Origin: an uncultured Croceitalea sp.
GTDB taxonomy: Bacteria > Bacteroidota > Bacteroidia > Flavobacteriales > Flavobacteriaceae
Direction of reading: 5' to 3'
Assembly: GCA_947494805.1 (NCBI GenBank)
Contig: CANLWK010000001.1
Span: 310,001 to 374,000, forward strand
DNA length: 64,000 nucleotides
The notes beneath the pieces were generated by a model, which worked only from the letters and a program-made list of their open reading frames with translations, had not been told where the DNA came from and made no database searches. This document shows positions 1-9,047 of this stretch, in pieces. Within the stretch, counting starts at the first letter, position 1, and every line of letters begins with the position of its first letter. The position numbers and the translations under genes are program-made.

Positions 1-1063
1 TAGCATCTAAAACACCTTTTTTGAAGCCCAATACGAGCAGCGCTACGAATGCAATAACGGCCAATGCGAACATGGGCCATATCCATTCAAAAGGATACGA
101 GACCAATTTGAAAAGGGGGATTGAAAAATAAACGTAATCGTTTAAGCTCTTAAGATTGGTAAGATCGGTATTGCCAAAATGCATAAGCAGTGGCATCAAA
201 TAACTACCTTGATGTGCCAATGAGTTACGGTCAAGACGCTCGTACGTATCGAGGGCGGTATGGTAGTCATAATGATCGTCGATAAAAGCAAAGTTGAAAC
301 CTTCGATATCGCCATCTTCTCGAAAAACGGTCAAATCGGTATCATTGGGAAGCATTTTGTAAATACTGTAAGCCAATGAATTTGCAACAGGATACTGAGG
401 AACGGCTTTCGTAAATTCTTCTATAAGTTTACCATTGCCGCGGTTCGTCTCTATCAGCATATAACTGGGACCGCCACTGCCCCGTGCCTCAAAATTGAGC
501 ACTAGCCCCACATCTTTGGCCCAAGGGTGTTGCTTGACAAATAGATCCGCCCCGTTCAGACCAAGTTCTTCAGCATCTGAAATAAGTATAATGATATCAT
601 TTTTGGGTTGTTGGTCCTTGGCGAGAAAGGCACGCACGCTTTCAAGAATCGTAGCCACCCCACTGCCGGCATCACTGGCGCCATATGATGAGTGTGGACT
701 ACTGTCATAATGCGACATAAGCACTAAAGCCTTGCCCGATGAGGTGCCCTTTATTTTGGCAATAATATTTGTGGCCTTGCTCAAATTACCCCAATCCCCC
801 GCAGTGTAACCTTCTTGGGTTGTTGTTTGAAGGCCCATTTTGTTGAGGGCTCCAATAACATATGACATTGCTCTTTTATGGCCCGCAAAGCCCACGCCAT
901 GTGGTTCTTTTGAAATGTTTTTCACATGAGAGAGTGCACGGTCGACCGAGAATTCGGTCTGCGCCAGAGCAGCATCGCCAGTATAGTTTGGCATCAAAGA
1001 TTTGTAGCTCCAATACACCGCGAATACAGCTAAAAAAAGGCAAATAGTTCTTGAAAGGTTCAT
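1..1063 (-). CDS. M28 family zinc metallopeptidase with membrane segments (3' end beyond window)
   Basis: This reading frame runs off the left edge, so only the first ~354 residues are visible. Residues 1-20 form a hydrophobic signal or anchor. The M28 zinc-peptidase signature follows: MSHYDSS supplies the HxD pair, GASDAGSG the bridging Asp, SDAEELG the catalytic Glu pair, and DYHTALDT the last His. A hydrophobic segment begins near residue 325 (the WPMFALAVIAFVALLVLG stretch), so a membrane-anchored C-terminal part is expected, as in ERMP1-like M28 proteins. The likely role is release of amino acids or small peptides outside the cytoplasm. The family call is firm. Substrate and C-terminal topology cannot be read here. 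It is transcribed away from the CBS gene, leaving a 120-bp divergent spacer. Confidence 0.88.
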   Translation of the reverse strand, partial: MNLSRTICLFLAVFAVYWSYKSLMPNYTGDAALAQTEFSVDRALSHVKNISKEPHGVGFAGHKRAMSYVIGALNKMGLQTTTQEGYTAGDWGNLSKATNIIAKIKGTSSGKALVLMSHYDSSPHSSYGASDAGSGVATILESVRAFLAKDQQPKNDIIILISDAEELGLNGADLFVKQHPWAKDVGLVLNFEARGSGGPSYMLIETNRGNGKLIEEFTKAVPQYPVANSLAYSIYKMLPNDTDLTVFREDGDIEGFNFAFIDDHYDYHTALDTYERLDRNSLAHQGSYLMPLLMHFGNTDLTNLKSLNDYVYFSIPLFKLVSYPFEWIWPMFALAVIAFVALLVLGFKKGVLDA

Positions 1064-1184
1064 GTTGTTGATAGTTGGCACATAAATGTATGAAAATATG
1101 AATGTTTCGCATCTTTTGGGGGTAAAAATTAGATAATTCGCTAAAATTCATTAACTTAGGAAGTCAACCTTCAATTCAACAGTT

Positions 1185-1655
1185 ATGGGAATCAAAAGTT
1201 TTCAAGGGGCCAGGGCAAAGGTCGATTCAAAGAAAGAATATGATGCACCGATTTTGGTGTCTGACTATATGACGAGAAAACTGGTTACATTTTCACCAGA
1301 GCAATCTATTTTAGAAGTAATGGAAGCTTTTGCAAAATATAAGATTTCCGGTGGTCCCGTAATGGACAATAATGGGTTCTTGGTAGGCATCATTTCTGAA
1401 GCCGACTGTATGAAACAAATCTCAGAGAGCCGTTACTTCAATCAGCCCATATTGGATAAAAGTGTGGAGCGTTTTATGACCAAAAATGTGGAAACCATTC
1501 CACATGATATGAGCATTTTTGATGCTGCGGGAGTTTTTGACAGGCATAATCGACGTAGGCTACCTGTAATGAAAGATGGTATTTTGGTAGGTCAGATAAG
1601 CAGAAAGGATATTGTCGTTGCCGCATTAAAATTATCAGGACAAAACTGGAAGTAA
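1185..1655 (+). CDS. Tandem CBS-domain protein
   Basis: A 156-residue soluble protein made almost entirely of two CBS domains, at about residues 27-85 (DYMTRKLVTFSP ... LVGIISEADCM) and 95-152 (RFMTKNVETIPHDMSIFDAA ... LVGQISRKDIV). Such a pair forms a Bateman module that binds adenosine nucleotides or S-adenosyl ligands. No effector domain is attached, so it probably acts as a stand-alone sensor that binds a partner. The first ~25 residues are basic and not part of the fold. The partner cannot be deduced from neighbours: the gene stands alone, convergent with the zinc-ribbon gene five bases downstream. Confidence 0.88.
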   Translation: MGIKSFQGARAKVDSKKEYDAPILVSDYMTRKLVTFSPEQSILEVMEAFAKYKISGGPVMDNNGFLVGIISEADCMKQISESRYFNQPILDKSVERFMTKNVETIPHDMSIFDAAGVFDRHNRRRLPVMKDGILVGQISRKDIVVAALKLSGQNWK

Positions 1656-1660
1656 TTTGC

Positions 1661-2008
1661 CTATTCGCGTTTAACGATCATGTAGTAATCATTGTCTAAC
1701 GGAAGATATCCTAAATCATACACAAAGTAATAAGTGCTTCCCTTTTTGGTGGTATACAAATTGGTGATGTATTCAAAATCAAAACCCTTGTCCAATAACC
1801 GGGTCTTTGTGGTTCTGGTCTTTCCTTCTTTTAGCTGAAAACCATCTAGAATTCGATAGTTCTTCCGTAAACGATTGTTGATGTTGCGGACTAGGTTTTT
1901 ACTGTCTTTGTTCAGCTTGTTGTTGTAGGCATTGCGACAGTAATCAGTGCAGAATTTTTTGTCTATGCGCCCTTTAAATTCGGTGGCGCATTCCAAACAT
2001 TTTTTCAT
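1661..2008 (-). CDS. Small zinc-ribbon protein of unknown function
   Basis: A 115-residue basic protein opening with a four-cysteine knuckle pair (CLEC at residues 4-7, then CTDYC near residues 20-24), the arrangement of a treble-clef or zinc-ribbon. The middle is Lys/Arg/Asn rich (NAYNNKLNKDSKNLVRNINN) and the rest is beta-rich with several Tyr residues. Nucleic-acid binding is the natural guess from the zinc motif plus charge, but no catalytic motif is visible and I do not recognise a named family. It stands between the CBS gene (convergent) and the pentapeptide gene, which lies 18 bp upstream on the same strand and could be co-transcribed. Confidence 0.75.
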   Translation of the reverse strand: MKKCLECATEFKGRIDKKFCTDYCRNAYNNKLNKDSKNLVRNINNRLRKNYRILDGFQLKEGKTRTTKTRLLDKGFDFEYITNLYTTKKGSTYYFVYDLGYLPLDNDYYMIVKRE

Positions 2009-2026
2009 AGTTAACGGTAATGTGTG

Positions 2027-2599
2027 TTAGTCAACTACAATATCGTGTTTTTTTAATAAGCCTATTAACCCCTCTTTGGTAAAGCGGGTTTTTTTCAATG
2101 AATTCTTTTCAGGGTCAATGGAAAAATTAAAGGCCAAAGTTAAATTGGCCTTATTCAAAATGGTCTGTTCAAAAATGGTATTGTCCAAATTACAGTCGGT
2201 GAAGTCCGCATTGGTCAAATCGGTTTCAGTGAAGTCAGCTTGCGATAGGTTAGACCCTTGAAAACTTGTTTTCTGCAAGACCATACCATAAAATATGGAC
2301 AGATTCAAATGACAGCTAGAAAACTGTAGGGTCAGCAACCCTTGTTCCGCTTTGTCAAATTGTACGCCAATGAGTTTACAGGCATCAAATCTAACATCAT
2401 TAAAAGTGGTATGCGCAATATTGGTATTGCTCAAATTACAAGATACAAAGGTACAGTCAACGAAATTTTGATTGTCTAAATACCCTTCTTGAAACTGACA
2501 CCCATCAAAAGTGCATTCCTCATAATCAGCCTTGGGCAACGGATTTTTGGTAAAATCTTCGTTTTTAAAATACCTGTCAGCCACAAAAGGCTTGTTCAT
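2027..2599 (-). CDS. Pentapeptide-repeat protein (quadrilateral beta-helix)
   Basis: 190 residues with the A(D/N)LxX-type five-residue periodicity along most of the length, for example FVDCTFVSCNLSNTNIAHTT and LSQADFTETDLTNADFTDCN. This predicts a right-handed quadrilateral beta-helix like the McbG/Qnr proteins that mimic DNA and bind gyrase. Cys is unusually common at the repeat centres. The start codon overlaps the stop of the upstream VPS10-like gene in an ATGA arrangement, so the two are probably translationally coupled. Topoisomerase protection is only one possibility, since most chromosomal members of this family have no known role. Confidence 0.85.
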   Translation of the reverse strand: MNKPFVADRYFKNEDFTKNPLPKADYEECTFDGCQFQEGYLDNQNFVDCTFVSCNLSNTNIAHTTFNDVRFDACKLIGVQFDKAEQGLLTLQFSSCHLNLSIFYGMVLQKTSFQGSNLSQADFTETDLTNADFTDCNLDNTIFEQTILNKANLTLAFNFSIDPEKNSLKKTRFTKEGLIGLLKKHDIVVD

Positions 2600-5500
2600 C
2601 AGTTTTCGGTTAAGATCAGAGCTGGTAAATCCAACGATTTGAAAAGTTCATTGTATTCGGTCATTTCTTGACCTACAATGGTGTTTTTTTCATTTTCATA
2701 AGTGCTCCAATCAGTCAATAGATCTTTTAAGCGTTCTTTTACGCCTTGGGTAACCTTGGGTTCGGCCACATCAACAAAGCTCTTTAAGTGTAAAAGATCA
2801 GCATTCAATTGGTTGTTAAAATTAATGACGTCTTGAAAGGTTTTTTGTTTGGGCTGAATGAGGTTTTCTTCCCAAACGGTAATTCTTTTGATCAAAGCCT
2901 CACCTTTTTCTAAAAGTGTGGCGGCAGCGTCATTCGCCTTTAGTAGTTTGTCATATCGCCTCAGCTGCATCTTGGCAGAACGCATTTGGTTTACCGCATT
3001 GTGCATAGCTTTTACCGTAGCGTCAATAGTCTTTAACACCTCTTGTTGCTGGCTATAGTCTTCAGAAATACCTTTCACCCTTGGGTTGGCCAATATGGTG
3101 GCCTTGGTTTCGACCATTTCGTCTTCAAGCTTCATTCGAAGTACATATTCACCAGGTCCTACATGATGCCCTTGAGAGTTGCCAAAGACAAATACTTTTT
3201 CAATACTTGGCAATGCATCGGTTCTAAAATCCCAAGTGAAGCGATTGTATCCTTTTTTACTAGGGAGTACTTCAGGTTTTGAAGGCCCGCCAGGCCATGA
3301 TTTAAAGTCTTTTGGTTTTTGGTTGGTAAAGCTTCTGATAATTTTTCCATCTTGTAAAACTTCTAAAACCAATTCGGTGGAATCTAGTTTTTGAGGCAAA
3401 TAATAATCTATGGTCACTCCAGACTTGGGATTCTGCCCCAAACCAGGAACGGGTTTATCTTGACTGCCCCCGAAAATGCGATACGATGCTTTTGGCCGTA
3501 CAATTTTCAGTTTGTTCTGGGTATCAAAACTATTTTGTAACGAACCAAGATCATCTAAAATCCAAAATGAGCGACCTGCAGTTGCTGCGACCAAATCGTT
3601 GTCTTGAATAATGATATCGTTAATGGGCACTATGGGTAAGTTCAATTGAAACTTTTGCCAATACTGACCATCATTCAGAGATACATATAAACCGGTCTCT
3701 GTGCCAGCATACAGTAGGCCTTTCTTCTTTTTATCTTCACGCACTGTACGAACGAAGGTGTGCTTGTCGGTAATACCATTGGTAATTTTCGTCCATGTAT
3801 TACCATAGTTTGAGGTTTTGAAGACATAAGGCTTTAGGTCCATGGCCTTGTAACGCATGACAGCAATATAAACTGTTGCTGGATCATGTGGAGAAACTTC
3901 GATACTATTGATAATACCATTACCAATATTGGGAGGCGTAATGTTGGTCCAATTGGCACCTCCATCTTTGGTGATATGAACCAAACCATCATCACTGCCA
4001 GCATACAAAACGCCTTGCTCATGTGGTGATTCAACTAAATACATCAGGGTATTATAATTCTCTCCACCTGCAGCTTCATTGGTATACGGCCCGCCACCGA
4101 GACCTTGCTTATCCTTTTCGTTTCGTGTTAGATCAGGACTGACCACCTTCCAACTGTGGCCACCATCTTGAGTCTTGAAAACGACATTGCCCGCATGGTA
4201 AATGGTATTTCGGTCATGGGGCGAACTGATGATGGGGGCGTTCCAATTGTAACGAAATTTGAAGTCTTTGGGCACTTTGCCCAGACCAAGTTCAGGATAT
4301 GCTTTGATCGGCTTGCCTTCTTGAGAGGCCTTTACCCATTTTTCAATAATGCCCTGATAACAACCTCCGTAAACCACCTCAGGATTGTCTGGATCAAAGG
4401 CCAAATAAGCACTTTCACAACCCGCAACCGAATACCAGTCTTTCCAATCAACACCGGCATCGTTTGTGCGACTGGCGATGGCAATGGCTGAGTTGTCTTG
4501 TTGTCCGCCATAAACGTTATAGGGTACTAGGTTATCGGTGATGACACGGTAGAATTGTGAGGTGGCTTGATTTTGTTGGGTACTCCAACTGCTGCCCCCA
4601 TTGTTCGAAACATTTGCACCGCCATCATTTGAATTGATCATTTTCTTATTGTTATGGGGGTGTATCCACAAGTGATGGTTGTCACCATGTGGTGTCGGCA
4701 AAGGTTTGAACGATTTTCCGCCGTCGATTGATTTGGTCACTGGTGCGTTCAGCACGTAAACTATATTTTCATCTTGGGGGTCGGCAAAAATTTCCATGTA
4801 ATACCAAGAACGGGCGATGTTGATGCGATCTTTGTTGATTTGCTTCCATTTTTTTCCCGCATCATCACTTCGATATACACCACCTTTATCCCCTTCAGCT
4901 TCGATTACCGCAAAGACCAGTTCAGAATTGGCTCGAGAAACCGAAATACCCGTTTTACCAAACTCCTTGGGAAGACCTTCTTTCAATTGCTTCCAAGTGG
5001 TGCCACCATCAACGGACTTATAGATACCGGATGCAGGTCCGCCAGATTCCATTTTCCAGGGATAGCGTCTGTGCTGCCACATGGCCGCATAAAGAATCAA
5101 GGGGTTGTTCATATCCATGGATAATGAAGAAGCCCCAGTGTTTTCATCTACAAAAAGTACACGTTGCCAATTGACACCTCCGTCTAGAGTGCGGTAGATG
5201 CCGCGCTGTGGTGACGGACCGTATTGTGCGCCCTGTGCTGAAACAAAAATTATATCAGGATTGGTCGGATGGATGATAACATCTGAAATATGTCGGGTCT
5301 CATCAAGTCCGATGTGTTTCCAGGTTTTTCCTGAATCGGTCGATTTATAAACACCGTCGCCCATAGAGGTCATGACCCCTCTGGCCGCATGTTCGCCCAT
5401 ACCGGCAACTACAATGTTCGGATTGCTTTCAGCCACTGCAATGGCACCAACCGTACCGGTTTGTAGCTGACCGTCTGAGACATTCTTCCAAGTCATGCCG

Positions 5501-5748
5501 TCATCAACGGTTTTCCAAATACCGCCACCGGTCGTACCCATATAATAGGTCATGGGTTGGCCCACGACTCCGGTTGAAGCGACACTTCGTCCCCCACGAA
5601 AGGGACCAATATTGCGCCATTTAAGACCAGAATATAACGAGTCATTGAGAACTATCGATGGCTCTGTGCTTTGTTTTTTTCTACGTTGCGCGGTTGTACA
5701 CAGTGGAAATAATAGAAGAACAATTACGAATAATTTAAGCGATTTCAT
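2599..5748 (-). CDS. Large secreted VPS10/BNR-repeat beta-propeller protein
   Basis: 1049 residues with an N-terminal signal peptide (KLFVIVLLLFPLCTTAQ). Repeated Asp-box motifs of the form S-x-D-G-G-x-T-W follow through roughly residues 40-700 (for example STDSGKTWKHIG, SVDGGTTWKQL, TQDGGHSWKVVS, TKDGGANWTNIT). They predict one or two large propellers of the VPS10/sortilin or glycoside-hydrolase-74 type. The C-terminal ~250 residues have a beta-sandwich-like part and then helical segments (TIDATVKAMHNAVNQMRSA). Annotators usually call these 'VPS10 domain' or 'glycosyl hydrolase' proteins. No catalytic Asp pair can be assigned, so an enzyme role is unproven. Periplasmic or surface location is likely. 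It overlaps the pentapeptide gene by one base. Confidence 0.85.
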   Translation of the reverse strand: MKSLKLFVIVLLLFPLCTTAQRRKKQSTEPSIVLNDSLYSGLKWRNIGPFRGGRSVASTGVVGQPMTYYMGTTGGGIWKTVDDGMTWKNVSDGQLQTGTVGAIAVAESNPNIVVAGMGEHAARGVMTSMGDGVYKSTDSGKTWKHIGLDETRHISDVIIHPTNPDIIFVSAQGAQYGPSPQRGIYRTLDGGVNWQRVLFVDENTGASSLSMDMNNPLILYAAMWQHRRYPWKMESGGPASGIYKSVDGGTTWKQLKEGLPKEFGKTGISVSRANSELVFAVIEAEGDKGGVYRSDDAGKKWKQINKDRINIARSWYYMEIFADPQDENIVYVLNAPVTKSIDGGKSFKPLPTPHGDNHHLWIHPHNNKKMINSNDGGANVSNNGGSSWSTQQNQATSQFYRVITDNLVPYNVYGGQQDNSAIAIASRTNDAGVDWKDWYSVAGCESAYLAFDPDNPEVVYGGCYQGIIEKWVKASQEGKPIKAYPELGLGKVPKDFKFRYNWNAPIISSPHDRNTIYHAGNVVFKTQDGGHSWKVVSPDLTRNEKDKQGLGGGPYTNEAAGGENYNTLMYLVESPHEQGVLYAGSDDGLVHITKDGGANWTNITPPNIGNGIINSIEVSPHDPATVYIAVMRYKAMDLKPYVFKTSNYGNTWTKITNGITDKHTFVRTVREDKKKKGLLYAGTETGLYVSLNDGQYWQKFQLNLPIVPINDIIIQDNDLVAATAGRSFWILDDLGSLQNSFDTQNKLKIVRPKASYRIFGGSQDKPVPGLGQNPKSGVTIDYYLPQKLDSTELVLEVLQDGKIIRSFTNQKPKDFKSWPGGPSKPEVLPSKKGYNRFTWDFRTDALPSIEKVFVFGNSQGHHVGPGEYVLRMKLEDEMVETKATILANPRVKGISEDYSQQQEVLKTIDATVKAMHNAVNQMRSAKMQLRRYDKLLKANDAAATLLEKGEALIKRITVWEENLIQPKQKTFQDVINFNNQLNADLLHLKSFVDVAEPKVTQGVKERLKDLLTDWSTYENEKNTIVGQEMTEYNELFKSLDLPALILTEN

Positions 5749-5822
5749 TTGGTTGTTGTTAGTTCATCAAGATACGAAAGCAGGCTGAAAACATTAAGGT
5801 AATGTTAAAACTAATTTTTTAT

Positions 5823-5873
5823 TTGGAACAATCGTTCTGTTATTTATATTTTTGTATCGGAATGAACGTTCCA
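5823..5873 (+). promoter_or_regulatory. SDR promoter bracketed by two TetR-type operators
   Basis: A Bacteroidota-type promoter is visible: TTTG at 5822-5825 (the -33 box) and TATTTTTG at 5847-5854 (the -7 box TAnnTTTG). Two 16-bp imperfect palindromes flank it, 5824-5839 (TGGAACAATCGTTCTG) and 5858-5873 (CGGAATGAACGTTCCA). Both have six-base arms and a four-base spacer. The first covers the -33 element and the second lies over the expected start of transcription, so a bound dimer at either would block RNA polymerase. The same palindrome recurs before the tetR gene at 6675-6690. The regulator assignment is inference. Confidence 0.7.
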
Positions 5874-5907
5874 AAATAATAAAATCTAAAAATCAAAGTT
5901 TGAAATC

Positions 5908-6657
5908 ATGAAAAAATTAGAAAACAAAGTGGCCATTATAACAGGCGCAACAAGCGGAATGGGTCTGCAAACAGCAAAACGCTACCTTGAAGAAGGAGCC
6001 AAAGTGGTACTTACCGGCAGAAGTCAAGAAAAGTTGGATGCCCTCGCGTCTGAGTTGCAAGGCGATTACCTTTTGGTCAGGGCTGAGGCAAGTAGTGTTA
6101 CAGATAGTGAAGCCTTGGTTAAAACCACAGTCGATACCTTCGGAAAAATTGACGTACTATTTTTAAATGCTGGAATTTTTAGAATCGAGACCATAGATGG
6201 ACTGACCGAAGAACTGTTTGACGAAGTCCACAATATCAATGTTCGCGGACCATTGTTCACCGTTAAAGCCGCTCATGAACACTTGAACCAGGGCGCTAGC
6301 ATTATTTTTAATACCTCGGTGACCAATGTAAAAGGTTTTGCCGGCATGTCTGCCTATGCTTCAAGCAAAGCGGCATTGCGTTCGTTGACCCGAACACTCG
6401 CCAGTGAATTCGGACCAAAAGGTATTCGTGTAAACGCTATATCGCCAGGCCCCATTGACACACCGATTTACGGTAAGCACAATGTGCCCCAAGAGAACAT
6501 TGATCAAATGGCAGCTAGTTTCCCATCTTTGGTGAGCCTGGGCCGTTTTGGTAATGCTGATGAAGTGGCAACTACGGCACTGTTTTTGGCTTCATCTGAC
6601 AGTAGTTATATCACGGGTGCTGAGATTCCGGTGGATGGCGGATTTGCGCAGGTCTAA
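5908..6657 (+). CDS. SDR-family NAD(P)-dependent oxidoreductase
   Basis: A 249-residue classical short-chain dehydrogenase/reductase with a Rossmann fold. It has the glycine motif TGATSGMG (residues 12-19), the NAG motif (LNAGIF), a catalytic Ser in NTSVTNVKG, YASSK for the catalytic Tyr-Lys pair, and SPGPIDTPIYG after strand 6. It ends with the usual DGGFAQV tail. An Arg in LTGRSQEKL after strand 2 suggests NADP(H) preference. The substrate is unknown. The gene is followed 35 bp later by a TetR regulator, and both carry the same operator, so it is probably a derepressed detoxification or redox enzyme. Confidence 0.92.
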   Translation: MKKLENKVAIITGATSGMGLQTAKRYLEEGAKVVLTGRSQEKLDALASELQGDYLLVRAEASSVTDSEALVKTTVDTFGKIDVLFLNAGIFRIETIDGLTEELFDEVHNINVRGPLFTVKAAHEHLNQGASIIFNTSVTNVKGFAGMSAYASSKAALRSLTRTLASEFGPKGIRVNAISPGPIDTPIYGKHNVPQENIDQMAASFPSLVSLGRFGNADEVATTALFLASSDSSYITGAEIPVDGGFAQV

Positions 6658-6674
6658 ATTTTTTTAAATAAATT

Positions 6675-6690
6675 TGGAACAAGTATTCCA
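6675..6690 (+). promoter_or_regulatory. Third TetR-type operator, two bases before the tetR start codon
   Basis: TGGAACAAGTATTCCA is a near-perfect palindrome with six-base arms and a four-base spacer. It has the same architecture as the two sites around the SDR promoter at 5824-5839 and 5858-5873. It ends two bases before the tetR ATG, a position suited to autoregulation or to repression of readthrough from the SDR gene. The sequence match is direct; binding by the neighbouring TetR is inferred. Confidence 0.65.
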
Positions 6691-6692
6691 GT

Positions 6693-7274
6693 ATGCCACG
6701 GACAAAACAGTTTGATGAAAAAGAAGTATTGAACAAGGCTATGGAACTCTTTTGGGAAAAAGGGTTCCATGCCACTTCAATGCAAGACTTGGTTTCTCAT
6801 TTGGGAATCAACCGTGCAAGTCTGTACGATACCTTTGGAGGTAAAGATGCACTTTTTGAATCTGCATTTGCCTTATACCGAAAGACCAGTAGCGGGATGC
6901 TTGAACAACTTTTTGATTCGGCAGCAAGTATAAAAGAGGGCTTTCAAAAGCTTTTTGAGCAAGCGATTGAAGAGTCAATCCATGATGAATGCAGAAAAGG
7001 ATGTTTTGTGGTCAACACGACTACGGAATTGGTGCCGGGCAATGATAAGATACTTGAGGTCATACATGAAAACAATACCAATGCCGAAAATCTTTTTACG
7101 GGTTTTGTTCAAAAAGGAATCAACACTGGAGAACTACAATCGAACAAAAAGGCCAATGAAATTGGCTTAATGTTGTTTGCTTTGTTCAGTGGCATCCGTG
7201 TTTTGGCGAAGGTGGAGCCAAATCGTGAAAAGCTTCAAAAAATCGTGAATTCAGGACTTTCAGTTTTGGATTGA
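6693..7274 (+). CDS. TetR/AcrR-family transcriptional regulator
   Basis: 193 residues. The N-terminal helix-turn-helix spans about residues 8-55 (FDEKEVLNKAMELFWEKGFH, then TSMQDLVSHLGINRASLYDT), ending in the YDTFGGKDALF turn typical of TetR proteins. The C-terminal half is an all-helical ligand-binding domain containing a Cys residue (CRKGCFVVNTTTEL). That CRKGCFVVN stretch is characteristic of the subgroup that includes YxaF/LmrA-type repressors controlling drug or electrophile response genes. The operator almost touches its start codon. It likely represses the upstream SDR gene and itself. Its last 14 codons have a diverged copy at 11451-11507. Confidence 0.92.
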   Translation: MPRTKQFDEKEVLNKAMELFWEKGFHATSMQDLVSHLGINRASLYDTFGGKDALFESAFALYRKTSSGMLEQLFDSAASIKEGFQKLFEQAIEESIHDECRKGCFVVNTTTELVPGNDKILEVIHENNTNAENLFTGFVQKGINTGELQSNKKANEIGLMLFALFSGIRVLAKVEPNREKLQKIVNSGLSVLD

Positions 7275-7294
7275 TCAACCTATAGCATCAAGCC

Positions 7295-7993
7295 TTAATT
7301 TTTAAGACGGGCAGCAATTTGTTTTCTATAATTTTCACCAATTGGTATTTCGACAGCATTCAGCTCAACATCTTGAGACGTATACGCCGTTATTTTGTTA
7401 CTGTTCACAATGTAGCTGCGGTGTGTGCGAATGAAACGATCATCCAACAATTCATGAAATGTGGTGATACTATGCTTAATGGTATGGTTTTCAGTATCGG
7501 TATGAATACTGATGTAATCCTTAAGGCTTTGAATATAAGTGATATCTTCAAAACTGACCTTTACTTGCTTTCGGTCCTTTCGAACGAAGATAAAATCATC
7601 TTTTGAAGAAGAAACGACTTGACTTTTAGCCACTACATGATGTAAGCTTTCAAACTTTTCTATGCTTTTAAAAAAACGTGCAAAACTGATGGGTTTCAAT
7701 AAGTAGTCTACGGCGTCCAGTTCAAACCCTTCAATGGCATAATCACGATAGGCGGTCGTAAAAATGACTTTAGGTTTTTGCAAAAGATTTCTAAAGAAAT
7801 CAACACCTTTCAATACGGGCATTTCAATATCTAGAAACAACAAATCCACTGCATGTTCTTTCAATATTTTGTTGGCTTCAATGGCACTTTCACAAGCAGC
7901 CACCAGTTCAAAATTTTCTAATTGTGACAGATGATTGATCAATAATCGTCTCGCCAATTCTTCATCGTCTACAATAAGGCATTTATAGACCAT
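7295..7993 (-). CDS. LytTR-family response regulator (pair 1)
   Basis: 232 residues: receiver domain at residues 3-115 with the acidic pocket VDDE, phospho-acceptor Asp55 in LLFLDIEMP, conserved Thr in VIFTTAY and Lys in YLLKPISF. A LytTR DNA-binding domain follows at about 135-230 (FIFVRKDRKQVKVSFEDITY, FIRTHRSYIVNSNKI). It would be phosphorylated by the overlapping kinase encoded just upstream on the same strand (overlap 7983-7993). It is one of three such pairs in this window. The target may be the divergent DUF5916 gene, but no binding site was confirmed. Confidence 0.92.
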   Translation of the reverse strand: MVYKCLIVDDEELARRLLINHLSQLENFELVAACESAIEANKILKEHAVDLLFLDIEMPVLKGVDFFRNLLQKPKVIFTTAYRDYAIEGFELDAVDYLLKPISFARFFKSIEKFESLHHVVAKSQVVSSSKDDFIFVRKDRKQVKVSFEDITYIQSLKDYISIHTDTENHTIKHSITTFHELLDDRFIRTHRSYIVNSNKITAYTSQDVELNAVEIPIGENYRKQIAARLKN

Positions 7994-9047
7994 GGGCGGG
8001 TATTTTCAATTGAACTTCATGAGAGGCGGCCAAACAGTTGATTTTAAGTTGATACGCTTTTGGGTAAAGTAGGTCTAATTGCTTTTTGATGTTGGCAAGA
8101 CCTAATGCTTTGTTATTTTGGTTCATAATATCCTTTGTGGCCGTCGGTTTTGTGTTTATTATGGAAAAGGTAATGGTCTTGTCATCTGCATCTAATACAA
8201 TGGTTATTTCGGCCAACCCCAATTCTTGACTCACCCCATGTTTAAAAGCGTTCTCGATAAAGGTTAGCAAAATCAGGGGAGCAATTTTAAAATTGCCATT
8301 GATTTTATTCTCAAAAGCAATGGTAACACGTTTTCCGTAGCGTATTTTTTCTAAGGCCAAATAATTCTCTATTAATGCAACTTCTTTATCCAAAGAAACA
8401 TAATTTTCTTTGCAGCGATAGAGCATATAATCCAATATTTCTGAAAGCCGCTCAATGACCTCTGGGGCCTTGTCCGAACCCTCAATGGAAAGGGCATATA
8501 AGTTGTTCAGTGTATTAAACAAAAAATGTGGGTTCAATTGGTTTTTTAAGGCACTCAATTCTGCGGTGCGTTTTTGTTCTCGCAATTGCAATATGTTTTG
8601 TTGGTTTTTGTAAAGGCTATAGGTAAAGAGCAGGGCGGCAGGGGTCAAAAACTTGACCAGTTTACTAAAGAAAAGGCTTGGGTCCAGTAATCGTTCACCT
8701 AGGGGCATTTGGGCATAACTCTTTGCAATATCATTATAGACTTCAATGTAAACTGCATCAAAATAATATTTTCTAACTGCTACATAACCTATAAAGAGAA
8801 TCACAAGTGATACAGATGTGCTTAGCGCAAAAAGACCGTGCTTTTTTTTGTTCAGCATTTTTGGAATAAAAAGATCCAGCAAAAGATACGCGGCAATGAT
8901 TTGTGGCACCATTAGGCCAATTGTACTTTGTATGAGGTGCGTATAGTCTTTGTAAAATACCATGTTCGCCGTGATAATGAAATAAGCGAAAATGCTCAGC
9001 CAAAAAACCAAGTGCTGTACAATACGGGAATTAAGGAATGCTTTCAT
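7983..9047 (-). CDS. LytS-type sensor histidine kinase (pair 1)
   Basis: 354 residues. Four hydrophobic segments occupy roughly residues 12-150, with short loops and no recognisable extracellular sensor. The His_kinase domain follows, with the phospho-acceptor His in LKNQLNPHFLFNTLNNLYAL, then a HATPase_c-like domain with its N box (LLTFIENAFKHG) and a glycine motif replaced by ALGLANIKKQLDLLYP. This is the standard Bacteroidota LytS/YpdA-like architecture. It overlaps its response regulator by 11 bases, so the two are co-translated. The 212-bp spacer to the DUF5916 gene is a divergent promoter region. Confidence 0.92.
   Translation of the reverse strand: MKAFLNSRIVQHLVFWLSIFAYFIITANMVFYKDYTHLIQSTIGLMVPQIIAAYLLLDLFIPKMLNKKKHGLFALSTSVSLVILFIGYVAVRKYYFDAVYIEVYNDIAKSYAQMPLGERLLDPSLFFSKLVKFLTPAALLFTYSLYKNQQNILQLREQKRTAELSALKNQLNPHFLFNTLNNLYALSIEGSDKAPEVIERLSEILDYMLYRCKENYVSLDKEVALIENYLALEKIRYGKRVTIAFENKINGNFKIAPLILLTFIENAFKHGVSQELGLAEITIVLDADDKTITFSIINTKPTATKDIMNQNNKALGLANIKKQLDLLYPKAYQLKINCLAASHEVQLKIPAHGL

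Noticed and set aside
862..1151. Overlapping frames on both strands inside the M28 peptidase start region
   Set aside because: They are shadows of the peptidase gene, whose own frame carries the conserved zinc motifs.
4774..5124. A 116-residue plus-strand frame inside the VPS10-like gene
   Set aside because: Antisense shadow, with no independent promoter or coding signature.
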